DNA of 64,000 nucleotides from contig UQLQ01000006.1 in NCBI GenBank assembly GCA_900541905.1, positions 59,919 through 123,918 on the forward strand, in the 5' to 3' direction. The notes under the pieces were generated by a model. That model ran no database searches. It saw only the letters and a program-made list of their open reading frames with translations, and was not told the origin of the DNA. The position numbers and the translations under genes were made by a program. Below are positions 43,205-51,298 of this stretch, in pieces; the stretch's first letter is position 1, and every line of letters begins with the position of its first letter. The stretch is from an uncultured Oscillospiraceae bacterium (GTDB lineage Bacteria > Bacillota > Clostridia > Oscillospirales > Acutalibacteraceae).

Positions 43205-43561
43205 TTATCCTTTATCCGAAGGTTTTGCGCATAATGCTGCAATATAACCAAAAAATACTGCTGCACCAATTCCGGCAGCGGCAGCTGTAACACCACCTGT
43301 AAAAGCACCCAGAAAACCTAAACTTTCAACAGCTTCCATTGTACCTTTTGCAAGCGTATATCCAAAACCTGTTAATGGCACTGTAGCACCTGCTCCTGCG
43401 AAGTTAACCAACGGTTCATACAAACCAACAGCTGTTAGAAATACTCCCAACGTAACAAAAAGAACTAAAATTCTGGCAGGCGTCAATTTTGTAAAGTCAA
43501 TTAATAGCTGGCCGACTACACAAATAAGTCCTCCAACAACGAATGCGATTAAGAATTCCAT
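43205..43561 (-). CDS. spoVAE: Stage V sporulation protein AE (SpoVAEb type)
   Basis: 118 residues from the ATG at 43561 (GAGGTG upstream). Hydrophobic throughout: EFLIAFVVGGLICVVGQLLI, AGAGATVPLTGFGYTLAKG and FTGGVTAAAAGIGAAVFFGY. Part of the channel that moves dipicolinic acid into the forespore and out at germination. Unusually it is alone here; spoVAC and spoVAD lie 7.6 and 9.1 kb further on. Confidence 0.93.
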   Translation of the reverse strand: MEFLIAFVVGGLICVVGQLLIDFTKLTPARILVLFVTLGVFLTAVGLYEPLVNFAGAGATVPLTGFGYTLAKGTMEAVESLGFLGAFTGGVTAAAAGIGAAVFFGYIAALCAKPSDKG

Positions 43562-43655
43562 AAATTTCACCTCAGTGACTATCTTTTCCCTAATAGCATA
43601 TCATTATGCAAGGTATACTATAGAAAGAGACACAATATAGAAAGGATGAAAACAC

Positions 43656-44504
43656 GTGCAGAAAAAAACAATTTTTTTCGATATTGACGGAACCTTATTG
43701 GATTGTTGGCACAATAAACCATTTACCATTCCGGAAAGCAATCGGCAAGCGCTTCAATTATTAAAACAACAGGGACACCAAATTATTGCCTGTACTGGCA
43801 GACATGAAGCCTTTTTGAAAAAATATTTTCCGGGTATCTTTGAAAGTTATATTACTATGAACGGTTCCCACATTGTTTATAAAGGAGATATTATTTACGA
43901 TAGAATTTTTTCGCTTGAAGAAGTATCTTATTTAATGAAACATTTTGATGATGTAAAAGCACGGTATGCGTTCATTGGAAAAATTTGTGCCTGGTGCAGA
44001 AATATGGATCCGGACTCCATTCGTTATTTTAACCGCATATATGGAATGGATGATTTTGCAAAGACAGAATGGAATCCCAGTGATGTAACTGCAAACAGCC
44101 TTGAATTTATGTTTGATACGGAAGAAGAATTTGATCGCTGTAAAACTGCATTTGATGGCAGTATGATACTAAACAGACATAGAGGAAATGCCTCTGCCGA
44201 TTTGGCCTTTGTAGGAAATGATAAAGGAAATGCCATTCAACTGTTAACCAAACATGCAAATATCGACCTAAAAGATACGATTGCCTTTGGAGACGGAAAT
44301 AACGATGTATCTATGCTAAAATTAGTCCATTGCGGCATCGCCATGGGCAATGGAACAGAAGAGGCAAAACGGGCTGCAGATTTTGTAACAGATTCCATTT
44401 TTGAAGATGGCATTTATAAAGCTTTAATTCGGTTAAATTTAGTAAATCGGCCTATTCCAAAAGAAAGCGGATATATGAATCACATAATAAAAAACGGTAC
44501 CTAA
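43656..44504 (+). CDS. HAD-superfamily Cof-type phosphatase
   Basis: 282 residues from a GTG (AAAGGATG 10 bases upstream; the nearby ATG is out of frame). IFFDIDGTLLD holds the nucleophile and acid Asp residues; ACTGRH is motif II, the Lys of NDKGNAIQLL motif III, and AFGDGNNDVSMLK motif IV. The large cap between motifs II and III is the Cof/IIB type, acting on sugar phosphates or similar. Substrate unknown. Confidence 0.93.
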   Translation: MQKKTIFFDIDGTLLDCWHNKPFTIPESNRQALQLLKQQGHQIIACTGRHEAFLKKYFPGIFESYITMNGSHIVYKGDIIYDRIFSLEEVSYLMKHFDDVKARYAFIGKICAWCRNMDPDSIRYFNRIYGMDDFAKTEWNPSDVTANSLEFMFDTEEEFDRCKTAFDGSMILNRHRGNASADLAFVGNDKGNAIQLLTKHANIDLKDTIAFGDGNNDVSMLKLVHCGIAMGNGTEEAKRAADFVTDSIFEDGIYKALIRLNLVNRPIPKESGYMNHIIKNGT

Positions 44505-44520
44505 TGGTACCGTTTTTTAT
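44487..44520. terminator. Bidirectional terminator overlapping two gene ends
   Basis: AAAAAACGGTACC pairs with GGTACCGTTTTTT over TAAT. It overlaps the last codons of both the HAD gene and the convergent TetR gene. Confidence 0.9.
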
Positions 44521-45095
44521 TGTAACTTTAATCTGCTGTAATGTGTACTTATTACCAAACAAAGCATAAATTTATCCATGATATTTAACGCTTTGAATAC
44601 CTCATCAAAAGGATCCTCCAGATTTTGCAGTATGGTATCAAAAACACGGTTCATTATAAATTCTACCATGTCCTCTATATCATGATTAATTGGAATATGA
44701 TCCTTTTCCAAACGCAATAAGACTTGTTTTTTCACATGGCTATGCCATTCTCTTAAAAAGTCAGGATCACCGTACTCACTCATTAAAATGGATACGGTCT
44801 TTTTGTTTTCTTGTACATACTGTGCCAATGCACGATTGCATGCAATTTCACGCGACATATCTGCTGTATATTTTTTCTCTTCTGTTATTTCCATAATACT
44901 TTTTACAGTATCGTTGCCTATCTCATGAATCAATGCCGCTATATTTTCATAATGCACATAAAAACATGCTCGTGAGATACCCGCTGCCTGAATGATTTCT
45001 TTTACAAAAATCTTATTTGCAGGTTTGACATTTGTTAATTCCAAAAATGCTCTTTTAATTTTATTTCTTGTTACTTCAGTACATTTATATTTCAC
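44517..45095 (-). CDS. TetR-family regulator
   Basis: 192 residues from a GTG start (GGGGAG 14 bases upstream). TRNKIKRAFLELTNVKPANK, FVKEIIQAAGISRACFYVHY and ENIAALIHEI form the TetR N-terminal HTH. The C-terminal half (EDMVEFIMNRVFDTILQNLE) is a ligand or dimer domain I cannot assign. Target unknown; the 328-base gap upstream could hold operators. Confidence 0.9.
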   Translation of the reverse strand: MKYKCTEVTRNKIKRAFLELTNVKPANKIFVKEIIQAAGISRACFYVHYENIAALIHEIGNDTVKSIMEITEEKKYTADMSREIACNRALAQYVQENKKTVSILMSEYGDPDFLREWHSHVKKQVLLRLEKDHIPINHDIEDMVEFIMNRVFDTILQNLEDPFDEVFKALNIMDKFMLCLVISTHYSRLKLQ

Positions 45096-45422
45096 AGCCC
45101 ATCAATACTCCCCACTGCCCTCTGGCAATCAATTATATTGACAACATATTCAGTACAAAATATCAAAAATAAAACTTTAGACTTTTTATTTTTACGCAAA
45201 CAAAAAATCAAAATTATATAAACTGCTTTTTATTTTTAACAATCCTTAAAAACATTCTCAATTTGTATTGAGCCCCCATATGCTTTTACAGTACTGTATA
45301 TGTTAATCACAATTAGAAAATGCATTTCAATCCAAAATAAGTTATATGTGGAAATTCAAATAAACGTATATGATTAGAAAAATGCTTTTCATGAGATAAT
45401 ACCGGATTGTTTTGGTCTAACC
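45096..45422. other. AT-rich intergenic region
   Basis: 327 bases without a gene. An A/T-only inverted repeat (AAAAATAAAA 45165-45174, TTTTATTTTT 45184-45193) and a TATAAT-like box on the minus strand near 45132 may belong to the TetR promoter. Nothing else seen. Confidence 0.45.
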
Positions 45423-45815
45423 TTAAGAACGAAAATATTTAGATTTAAGAATACCATCATTCAAATAACGTTTCATACCTATTTTGCCTTGTTTACATTC
45501 AAATTTAAGCAGCTTATCTCCACAATACATTAAATATCCCCATTGCTGCTCTTGTACTCTGCCTTTCATTTTATTGTTAACAGCAAATTTCAGTTCCGTT
45601 CCGTCTTCTACCAAAAATACTAAAACCATAGCAGTTATCTTCGAATAGATTTTCCCATCAGGTCCCTCAAATTCCGAACGTTCTGTTTCTGTACGCGCCA
45701 ATTTTGCACGTACATGCTTAATAACATTTTTAGAAACTTTTGTACGAACATAAATAAGAGCCCCGATTAACCCTACTGCCAGTACCACAATAATCAGTGC
45801 ATAATACCATTCCAT
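45423..45815 (-). CDS. DUF2500-like membrane-anchored protein
   Basis: 130 residues from the ATG at 45815 (GGGGGA upstream; an ATG two codons earlier is too close to it). One N-terminal membrane segment (YYALIIVVLAVGLIGALIYV) and a cytoplasmic beta-rich domain: TAMVLVFLVEDGTELKFAVN, WGYLMYCGDKLLKFEC. This matches DUF2500, whose role is unknown. Confidence 0.75.
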   Translation of the reverse strand: MEWYYALIIVVLAVGLIGALIYVRTKVSKNVIKHVRAKLARTETERSEFEGPDGKIYSKITAMVLVFLVEDGTELKFAVNNKMKGRVQEQQWGYLMYCGDKLLKFECKQGKIGMKRYLNDGILKSKYFRS

Positions 45816-45913
45816 TGACATTCCCCCATATCTCTTACATCTATCTATATTTTAACATAAGAACACGTTTTATACAAGATTTCTGCAAAATATCACACAG
45901 AAAATGTTAAATA

Positions 45914-46336
45914 TTAACGATTCGGAGTACTTTGTGCAACATAAGACTTGCCTATTTCAGTTAATATAACTTGTCCTCGTTTGATATAAGGTATATCAAA
46001 TAAATAATCCGGGTTTTTCTTTCCTTCCTCCACTAATTGATGAAACAATAAAAAAATATCGCTGCCACCATATATTGCATAATCAGATTGAACAGTAATA
46101 AAAACTTTATAACTTATTTCTATAAAACCTTTCTCACATAAAGATTGTAAAATGGATGCACGTTGTTTGACAACTTTCATGCTATCCTGTTTTGTCTCTA
46201 AATGTACATGATTTAATGCAGTTGATATTAAGGAGCGATCCTTTGAGCTTCTTAACTCTAGTCTTACAATAGGGTAACGAGTACTATTCGCAATTTGAAA
46301 AATGAAATTCTTTTCATCCGGTGATAATTGTTGCAT
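45914..46336 (-). CDS. Winged-helix-like protein of unknown function
   Basis: 140 residues. RASILQSLCEKGFIEISYKV, then IKRGQVILTEIGKSYVA look like a recognition helix, strand and wing of a winged helix, but no family is certain. No membrane segment. Its promoter (copy D) carries the shared 21-bp-type palindrome, so this could be the regulator that binds all four copies, or simply a regulon member. Confidence 0.7.
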   Translation of the reverse strand: MQQLSPDEKNFIFQIANSTRYPIVRLELRSSKDRSLISTALNHVHLETKQDSMKVVKQRASILQSLCEKGFIEISYKVFITVQSDYAIYGGSDIFLLFHQLVEEGKKNPDYLFDIPYIKRGQVILTEIGKSYVAQSTPNR

Positions 46337-46369
46337 TCCGTTTCACACTTCCTCATTTTTATAAATTAT

Positions 46370-46403
46370 ATTATAACATAGAAGAAATTACAAAGTAATT
46401 TCT
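46370..46403 (-). promoter_or_regulatory. Palindromic promoter, copy D (gene 45914-46336)
   Basis: AGAAATTAC (46383-46391), AAA, GTAATTTCT (46395-46403): perfect 9-3-9 inverted repeat, with matching changes in both arms compared with the other copies. Minus-strand -35 TTACTT (46398-46393), 17-base spacer, TATAAT (46375-46370). Upstream it shares AGAACGTTTTAAC with copy B. Confidence 0.82.
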
Positions 46404-46821
46404 AACTGATAAAACGTTAAAACGTTCTCTTAACAACCAATATTTGTTTTGTTGCTGTTTAGAGGTTATTATAACATAGATAAAATGTTGAGGTAATGTT
46501 TTTAATTCAAATATTGAAATATACCGTCCATCACTAAAATGAAAAATTATGTTGATACAGTAAGACTGTCCTCTCTCTAAAAAATCTGCATTAATATATC
46601 ATATTATTAATTTTGCAAACTGCCAGTTGGCACATAAAAAGGTGCAAGTAAGACATATATTCTCAATAATATGAATGAAATAATTCAAATCCTGTAAAAT
46701 AGCAATAAATAATAATATCGTTGCATGAAATATCATTCTATTTTTTTCTCAATAATAAAAGAGATATTTTTTTACAAAAAATGGATTGTGAGAAATATCA
46801 AAAATATTTTCTAAATTTTTG
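46404..46821. other. AT-rich intergenic region
   Basis: About 420 bases with no supported gene or structure apart from the AGAACGTTTTAAC-type element next to copy D (46414-46427, minus strand). Confidence 0.5.
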
Positions 46822-46850
46822 TTGACTTTGTTATGATTCTAGTCTATAAT
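46822..46850 (+). promoter_or_regulatory. Near-consensus SigA promoter without a downstream gene
   Basis: TTGACT (46822-46827), 17 bases, TATAAT (46845-46850). No coding frame of convincing quality follows for 500 bases. Confidence 0.8.
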
Positions 46851-46856
46851 AGAATT

Positions 46857-47350
46857 CATAGTCATAAAGAAGAATATATCTTTTTCTTATAAAAATACAA
46901 AATTGTATATATTTAGGCATAGATGATATCTTCTTTATTATTTTTCAAACCAAATTTATTTTTGCAAGAAAATATAAAACAACTTGCAATTTCGCACTTC
47001 CTTTTAACCCTTATTAATAATAAAATAATAAGCGTTAAAAGGGGGTACGAACAGTATCATACAATATTGCTGGTATCCTCCTTACTGTGATAGCGTGCGT
47101 GTATCTTGAAAGTTTTGTTTTTATGACACCAAAACAAAACTGGTTTTAGTGCGATGAACACGATTAAATTTCAATTATTTTGTACTCTCTCCCATTTTTC
47201 TCTCTCTCATTATAATAAATACAAAGTAATGAAAATTGAACATCACGGATACGCATGTAGATCCCTTTTCATTATTTCTCCTAAATCGCTCTGTCGAAAA
47301 TTTTGAAAACGGGAAAAAAGACCTACCTATAATAAGGTAGGTCTTTTTTT
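46857..47350 (+). ncRNA. Candidate structured non-coding RNA (about 490 nt)
   Basis: It lies between a strong promoter and a strong terminator, with no good coding frame. Predicted stems: AAAGAAGA..TATC (from 46867) with GATATCTTCTTT (46925-46936), enclosing ATACAA-AA-TTGTAT; TTGCAAG (from 46962) with CTTGCAA (46983-46989); a long hairpin at 47000-47042 (CCTTTTAAC/GTTAAAAGG, one C-C mismatch, then CTTATTA/TAATAAG, 9-base loop); CAC-C-AAAAC/GTTTT-A-GTG near 47127-47151; and the terminator. I matched it to no known RNA (not RNase P, tmRNA or SRP by eye). Confidence 0.5.
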
Positions 47351-47352
47351 AT
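47316..47352. terminator. Bidirectional terminator
   Basis: AAAAAAGACCTACCT pairs with AGGTAGGTCTTTTTTT over ATAATA. It ends the phosphohexomutase gene from the minus side and the candidate RNA from the plus side. Confidence 0.92.
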
Positions 47353-47360
47353 GCAATAAT

Positions 47361-48881
47361 TTACTTGATAAATTCTTTGATAGAAGTGATATCTAATCCC
47401 TGACACTGTTCAAAAAAGCTTTTCAATTCCCGTACAATCAATTTAGTCCCGCCAATTTGATTGCTTTCAATATTTAATGGCATGAGAGGATCATGGACAC
47501 TTAAACGCAATAAAAACCACCCATCCCCGTGTTTTTCATCAAAGGAACAGCGTATCCCTTCGTGATTATCGGGGGCAATTTGCCAATGTGCATTTTTCTC
47601 AGCAAACACATTTAACTGTTGAATAACACGATCGCCACAACTGCGAAAATCTTTCTCTGTTATAGGCAACCTCAACTCAACTGTTTCGATTGGCTCTTGT
47701 AAAGGCTGTAACAAATCTTGCAGCTGTTTGCCCTCTTTTTTCAGGTTTACCATTTGAATGATAATTTTTGTAACCAGATACGCGCCGTCATCCAAAAATT
47801 GATTCTCACGGAAAGCTGCATGTCCTGAAGTTTCAATTGCAAGAGGAGAGGCAATTCCCTGTTCATTTAAGCGGATAGATTCGTTAATTACATTCTTATA
47901 TCCACGTTTAAATCTATGATGTTTACCACCTAAATGTTGTTCGATAAATACTTTTAGACCGCTGGAAGTAATGGAATCTGTCACAACTGTTCCACCCGGA
48001 CATTTCTCCAAAGCAATTGCAGAAGCCAGTGCGACCAAACGATTGCGATTAATTTCGGCTCCTGTGCTGTCTACAGCACCTCCACGGTCAACATCCGTAT
48101 CAAAGATAACCCCTAGGTCCGCTTTTGCTTTTACAGTTGCTTTACATACCGACTCCATTGCTTGTTTATCTTCAGGGTTTGGAATATGGTTTGGAAACAT
48201 ACCGTCCGGCTCCAAAAATTGACTCCCTGTAATGTCCGCTCCCAAAGGTTTCAACACACGATGTGCGTAAAATCCTCCTGCCCCGTTACCTGCGTCTACT
48301 ACAATGTGGAATCCTGATAAAGGCAGCTCGCCTTCTTTGGCTCCCACACCTTCCAAAATTATACGTTGTAACCTATGGCAGTATCTGTCCATAGAATCAC
48401 ATTTTTCAACGGTTCCTTCTTTTTTTAGCGGAGTTTTGTTCTCTTGTGCGTATTGCAAAATTTCAGTGATATCTTTGCTGTCCAAACCACCGTATTTTGT
48501 AAAAAATTTCAAGCCGTTTCTATAAAACGGGTGGTGACTTGCTGTTATTTCAATTGCTCCTTGACATCCAAATTCCTCGATTGCAAAAAACATAGAAGGA
48601 GTAGAAGCCAATTCACAATCCAATACTCTTGCTCCTGTTTCAGATAACGCTGTCATCGCAGCATTTGAAATGCGTCCAGCAGAAATACGGGAGTCATGTC
48701 CTACTGCAACCACAAAACAATCAGATGACATGTAAAATTTTTGTTCCAGCCAGATGGCAAAACCTTTACAAATCCGTTTTACCACATCATCTGTTAAATT
48801 AATTTCATATCCGCCGCCCTCGCTGGCAACACCACGAATATCCGTTCCACTTTTTAAGCTGCTCCAGAATTGGTCCAACAT
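47361..48881 (-). CDS. Phosphoglucomutase/phosphomannomutase
   Basis: 506 residues. Alpha-D-phosphohexomutase family: SGTDIRGVASEGGGYEINLT, AVGHDSRISAGRI, the phosphoserine loop IEITASHHPFYRNGLKFF, the Mg site VIFDTDVDRGGAV, the sugar loop IETSGHAAFREN, and a C-terminal phosphate-binding domain. It interconverts hexose 1- and 6-phosphates for glycan precursors; glucose or mannose preference is not readable. It starts 2 bases after the GNAT gene and shares its promoter (copy C). Confidence 0.94.
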   Translation of the reverse strand: MLDQFWSSLKSGTDIRGVASEGGGYEINLTDDVVKRICKGFAIWLEQKFYMSSDCFVVAVGHDSRISAGRISNAAMTALSETGARVLDCELASTPSMFFAIEEFGCQGAIEITASHHPFYRNGLKFFTKYGGLDSKDITEILQYAQENKTPLKKEGTVEKCDSMDRYCHRLQRIILEGVGAKEGELPLSGFHIVVDAGNGAGGFYAHRVLKPLGADITGSQFLEPDGMFPNHIPNPEDKQAMESVCKATVKAKADLGVIFDTDVDRGGAVDSTGAEINRNRLVALASAIALEKCPGGTVVTDSITSSGLKVFIEQHLGGKHHRFKRGYKNVINESIRLNEQGIASPLAIETSGHAAFRENQFLDDGAYLVTKIIIQMVNLKKEGKQLQDLLQPLQEPIETVELRLPITEKDFRSCGDRVIQQLNVFAEKNAHWQIAPDNHEGIRCSFDEKHGDGWFLLRLSVHDPLMPLNIESNQIGGTKLIVRELKSFFEQCQGLDITSIKEFIK

Positions 48882-48883
48882 AT

Positions 48884-49555
48884 TTATACTCCTTTATTTT
48901 TTGCTTTGCGTTCCTCTTTGAATGTTTCATCTACAATTGTTTGGTTAAAGTCGTGCAGCAACTGCGGCGCATGTTTGATATGCGAATAACAATAATCAAA
49001 CATTTGTGTAATCATTTCCACTTGATCTCGGCGTGAAATATGAAAAATTCCTTTATGTGGTTTATAATACAAATACATATGCATACCGCCTGTTTTGGTA
49101 GGCAAAATAAAATCCGTTTTCAAACGGTAAGCGCCATGCTTTTCATAAAATTTTAATCGGCGTTCCTGTTGTAATGCATAGTCAGGGTCTTTAGAATCGA
49201 CACGTTCGGCACAAAGTAAAACGCCGTTAAACGGACCACAGTATTTTTGGTAGATTGCCTCAAATAATTTGCCTCCATAGCCGTCATTTTGATATGGCGG
49301 TAAAATAGCCAGCAAATCTAACCATAGGGTTTGAGATTCTACCATACTGCATACGGTAGCGTAACCAATTAAGTCGTCTCCACGTTTATACAATAAAATT
49401 TTATATTGATTGTGGTGCATCATCTGCTCCATACGCTCATAATTATAAAATTCATCGGGAGGAAATTGCTCTTGCAAACAATGAAAAATGGTAGGCAAAT
49501 CCTCCATAGAACCTAACTCCAGCCTTAAAGACGGCTGTTCGGCTATACTATCCAT
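48884..49555 (-). CDS. GNAT-family acetyltransferase
   Basis: 223 residues. The GNAT core shows LIGYATVCSMVESQTLWLDL, the acetyl-CoA loop LPPYQNDGYGGKLFEAIYQK and RRLKFYEKHGAYRLKTDF, plus a C-terminal extension of about 50 residues. Substrate unknown. It opens an operon with the phosphohexomutase gene and is controlled by palindromic promoter copy C. Confidence 0.9.
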   Translation of the reverse strand: MDSIAEQPSLRLELGSMEDLPTIFHCLQEQFPPDEFYNYERMEQMMHHNQYKILLYKRGDDLIGYATVCSMVESQTLWLDLLAILPPYQNDGYGGKLFEAIYQKYCGPFNGVLLCAERVDSKDPDYALQQERRLKFYEKHGAYRLKTDFILPTKTGGMHMYLYYKPHKGIFHISRRDQVEMITQMFDYCYSHIKHAPQLLHDFNQTIVDETFKEERKAKNKGV

Positions 49556-49586
49556 ATAAAATCTCCTTTTGTCGAAATTTTAGATT

Positions 49587-49620
49587 ATTATAGCATAGAA
49601 AAAATTGCAAAGCAATTTTT
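49587..49620 (-). promoter_or_regulatory. Palindromic promoter, copy C (GNAT-phosphohexomutase operon)
   Basis: AAAAATTGC (49600-49608), AAA, GCAATTTTT (49612-49620): perfect 9-3-9 inverted repeat. Minus-strand -35 TTGCTT (49615-49610), 17-base spacer, TATAAT (49592-49587). Confidence 0.83.
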
Positions 49621-49629
49621 AACTTATAA

Positions 49630-49696
49630 ACGCAAAAATGCTTTTCTTTTATGTTATAACAACCTTGCAACAAAATCAAAATCATAGATTTTGATT
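49630..49696 (+). repeat. Degenerate palindrome copy and AATCAAAATC inverted repeat
   Basis: Between copies C and B, CGCAAAAATGCTTTTC runs into TTTTATGTTATAAC (to 49670), a decayed version of the palindromic promoter on the plus strand. Next to it AATCAAAATC (49674-49683), ATA, GATTTTGATT (49687-49696) is a perfect 10-3-10 inverted repeat. Confidence 0.6.
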
Positions 49697-49726
49697 GTTG
49701 CTAGAACGTTTTAACACTTTTCTGTT

Positions 49727-49760
49727 AGAAATTGCACAGCAATTTCTTTTATGTTATAAT
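49727..49760 (+). promoter_or_regulatory. Palindromic promoter, copy B (ComEC-like lipoprotein)
   Basis: AGAAATTGC (49727-49735), ACA, GCAATTTCT (49739-49747). -35 TTGCAC (49732-49737), 17-base spacer ending TTTTATGT, TATAAT (49755-49760). Same as copy A except one centre base; shares AGAACGTTTTAAC (49703-49715) with copy D. Confidence 0.85.
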
Positions 49761-49802
49761 AAGCTACCATACAGAAAATTTTCTACAATAAAGGAATATC
49801 AT

Positions 49803-50711
49803 ATGAAAAAGACATATTTTAAGATATTAAGTGTATTTATTACCATACTATGTATGTTTACACTAACAGGATGCAATATTTCAATTGATACCTCTTATAG
49901 TACTACAAATTCTTCCATATCTGCCGATAAAGCACAAATATATTATCTTGATGTAGGCCAAGGCGATGCTGAACTCATTTGTTTACCCACAGGCGAAACA
50001 ATATTAATAGATGCAGGATTAAAATCCGGAGGTGACCAGCTCACAGCATATTTAAAAGAACTTGGTGTGGATAAAATTGATATTCTAATTGCAACACATC
50101 CTCATGCGGACCATATTGGCGGTATGGAAAAAGTAATCCAACATTTTGAAATTGGTGAAATATACATGCCAAAGGTAGCGGATGACCAAGTACCAACCAC
50201 TGCTACTTACACCAAATTACTGGAAGCAATTCAAGCAAAAGGTATGAAAATCAATCAAGCAAAAGCAGGCACTACTATTTTCAGTAATGATAATGCTACA
50301 TTAGAAATATTAGCTCCCAACAATTCAGAATACAAAGATTTAAACAACTATTCTATTGTGACAAAGCTAACATACGGAAACAATCGTTTTTTATTTACGG
50401 GTGACGCTGAAAAAGAAAGCGAAAACGAAATGCTTTCAAAAGGATATGATTTGTCGTGTGATATTTTAAAGTTGGGCCATCACGGCAGTTCCACTTCTAC
50501 AACAAATAAATTCCTAACAGCGGCTTCGCCAGCTGTTGCAATTGTATCCTGCGGAAAAGATAATGACTATGGACATCCTCACAAAGAAATCATGAATAAA
50601 TTAAACAATAACCATATTACCGTATATCGTACAGATTCAGACGGTACTATTTTAGCTCAAACAGATGGAAACACTTACTCTATCACAACCGATTTAAAAA
50701 GCGTTTCCTAA
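49803..50711 (+). CDS. ComEC-like metallo-beta-lactamase-fold lipoprotein
   Basis: 302 residues from the ATG at 49803 (AAAGGAAT upstream and downstream of promoter copy B; the frame is open from 49695). Lipobox MFTLTGC. The MBL domain has YYLDVGQGDAELICLPTGET, ATHPHADHIGGMEKVI, LFTGDAEKESENE and LKLGHHGSSTST, as in the C-terminal nuclease domain of ComEC/Rec2. As a free lipoprotein it would be a metal-dependent hydrolase, perhaps a nuclease, on the outer face of the membrane. Confidence 0.9.
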   Translation: MKKTYFKILSVFITILCMFTLTGCNISIDTSYSTTNSSISADKAQIYYLDVGQGDAELICLPTGETILIDAGLKSGGDQLTAYLKELGVDKIDILIATHPHADHIGGMEKVIQHFEIGEIYMPKVADDQVPTTATYTKLLEAIQAKGMKINQAKAGTTIFSNDNATLEILAPNNSEYKDLNNYSIVTKLTYGNNRFLFTGDAEKESENEMLSKGYDLSCDILKLGHHGSSTSTTNKFLTAASPAVAIVSCGKDNDYGHPHKEIMNKLNNNHITVYRTDSDGTILAQTDGNTYSITTDLKSVS

Positions 50712-50719
50712 TCTTCCTG

Positions 50720-50757
50720 AAAAATAGACAAGCAAATGCTTGTCTATTTTTATTTGT
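50720..50757 (+). terminator. Terminator of the ComEC-like gene
   Basis: AAAATAGACAAGCA pairs with TGCTTGTCTATTTT over AA, followed by TATTTG. Confidence 0.9.
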
Positions 50758-50820
50758 AAAAAAATCGTATAAACCAAACGATGTTTGGAAAACTAACTTC
50801 CAATAAGGGAGGTTTTATCC

Positions 50821-51264
50821 ATGAAAATGACAAAAGATATTTATGGAAAAATGGCAAAACAAGCATCTCCTCCAAGTACATTTGTAAAAAATTCTGTAAT
50901 GGCTTTTTTATTTGGAGGCGCTATTTGCACCATTGGACAAGGGATTTTAGAAGGATACCTTATGTTAGGTATGGATGTAAAAAATGCGCGTGCTGCCGTA
51001 TCTATTACTTTAATCGGATTAGCAGCAATTTTAACCGCATTCAAAGTTTATGATAATATTGCAAAAATTGCCGGTGCCGGTACACTGGTTCCTATTACCG
51101 GATTTTCCAACTCTATCGTCTCACCTGCTATGGAATTTAAAAGTGAAGGCTATGTATTAGGATTAAGTGCAAAAATGTTTATTATTGCCGGACCTGTATT
51201 GGTATATGGTATCATCTCTTCTATTATATACGGTATTGTGCTTTATATTATTAGTCTATTCTAA
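50821..51264 (+). CDS. spoVAC: Stage V sporulation protein AC
   Basis: 147 residues, four membrane segments. AFLFGGAICTIGQGILEGYL, KIAGAGTLVPITGFSNSIVS and SEGYVLGLSAKMFIIAGPVL are SpoVAC. It forms part of the spore dipicolinic-acid channel; in B. subtilis SpoVAC acts as a mechanosensitive channel. GGGAGG precedes the ATG. Separated from spoVAD by a convergent gene, so not in the usual operon. Confidence 0.95.
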   Translation: MKMTKDIYGKMAKQASPPSTFVKNSVMAFLFGGAICTIGQGILEGYLMLGMDVKNARAAVSITLIGLAAILTAFKVYDNIAKIAGAGTLVPITGFSNSIVSPAMEFKSEGYVLGLSAKMFIIAGPVLVYGIISSIIYGIVLYIISLF

Positions 51265-51298
51265 GAAAAGGGTAACATGATGTTACCCTTTTCTCTTT
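51264..51298. terminator. Bidirectional terminator, spoVAC / PIG-L gene
   Basis: AGAAAAGGGTAACA pairs with TGTTACCCTTTTCT over TGA; it starts within the spoVAC stop codon region. Confidence 0.9.

Noticed and set aside
46923..47090. 55-codon frame (MISSLLFFKPNLFLQ...) inside the candidate RNA
   Set aside because: Ribosome binding site is weak, the frame crosses two strong hairpins, and the sequence has no recognisable features.
47039..47149. Hydrophobic frame (NIAGILLTVIACVYLESF) reminiscent of a type I toxin
   Set aside because: No ATG, GTG or TTG start at a suitable distance from the GGGGG ribosome binding site, and no antisense RNA promoter clearly opposite.
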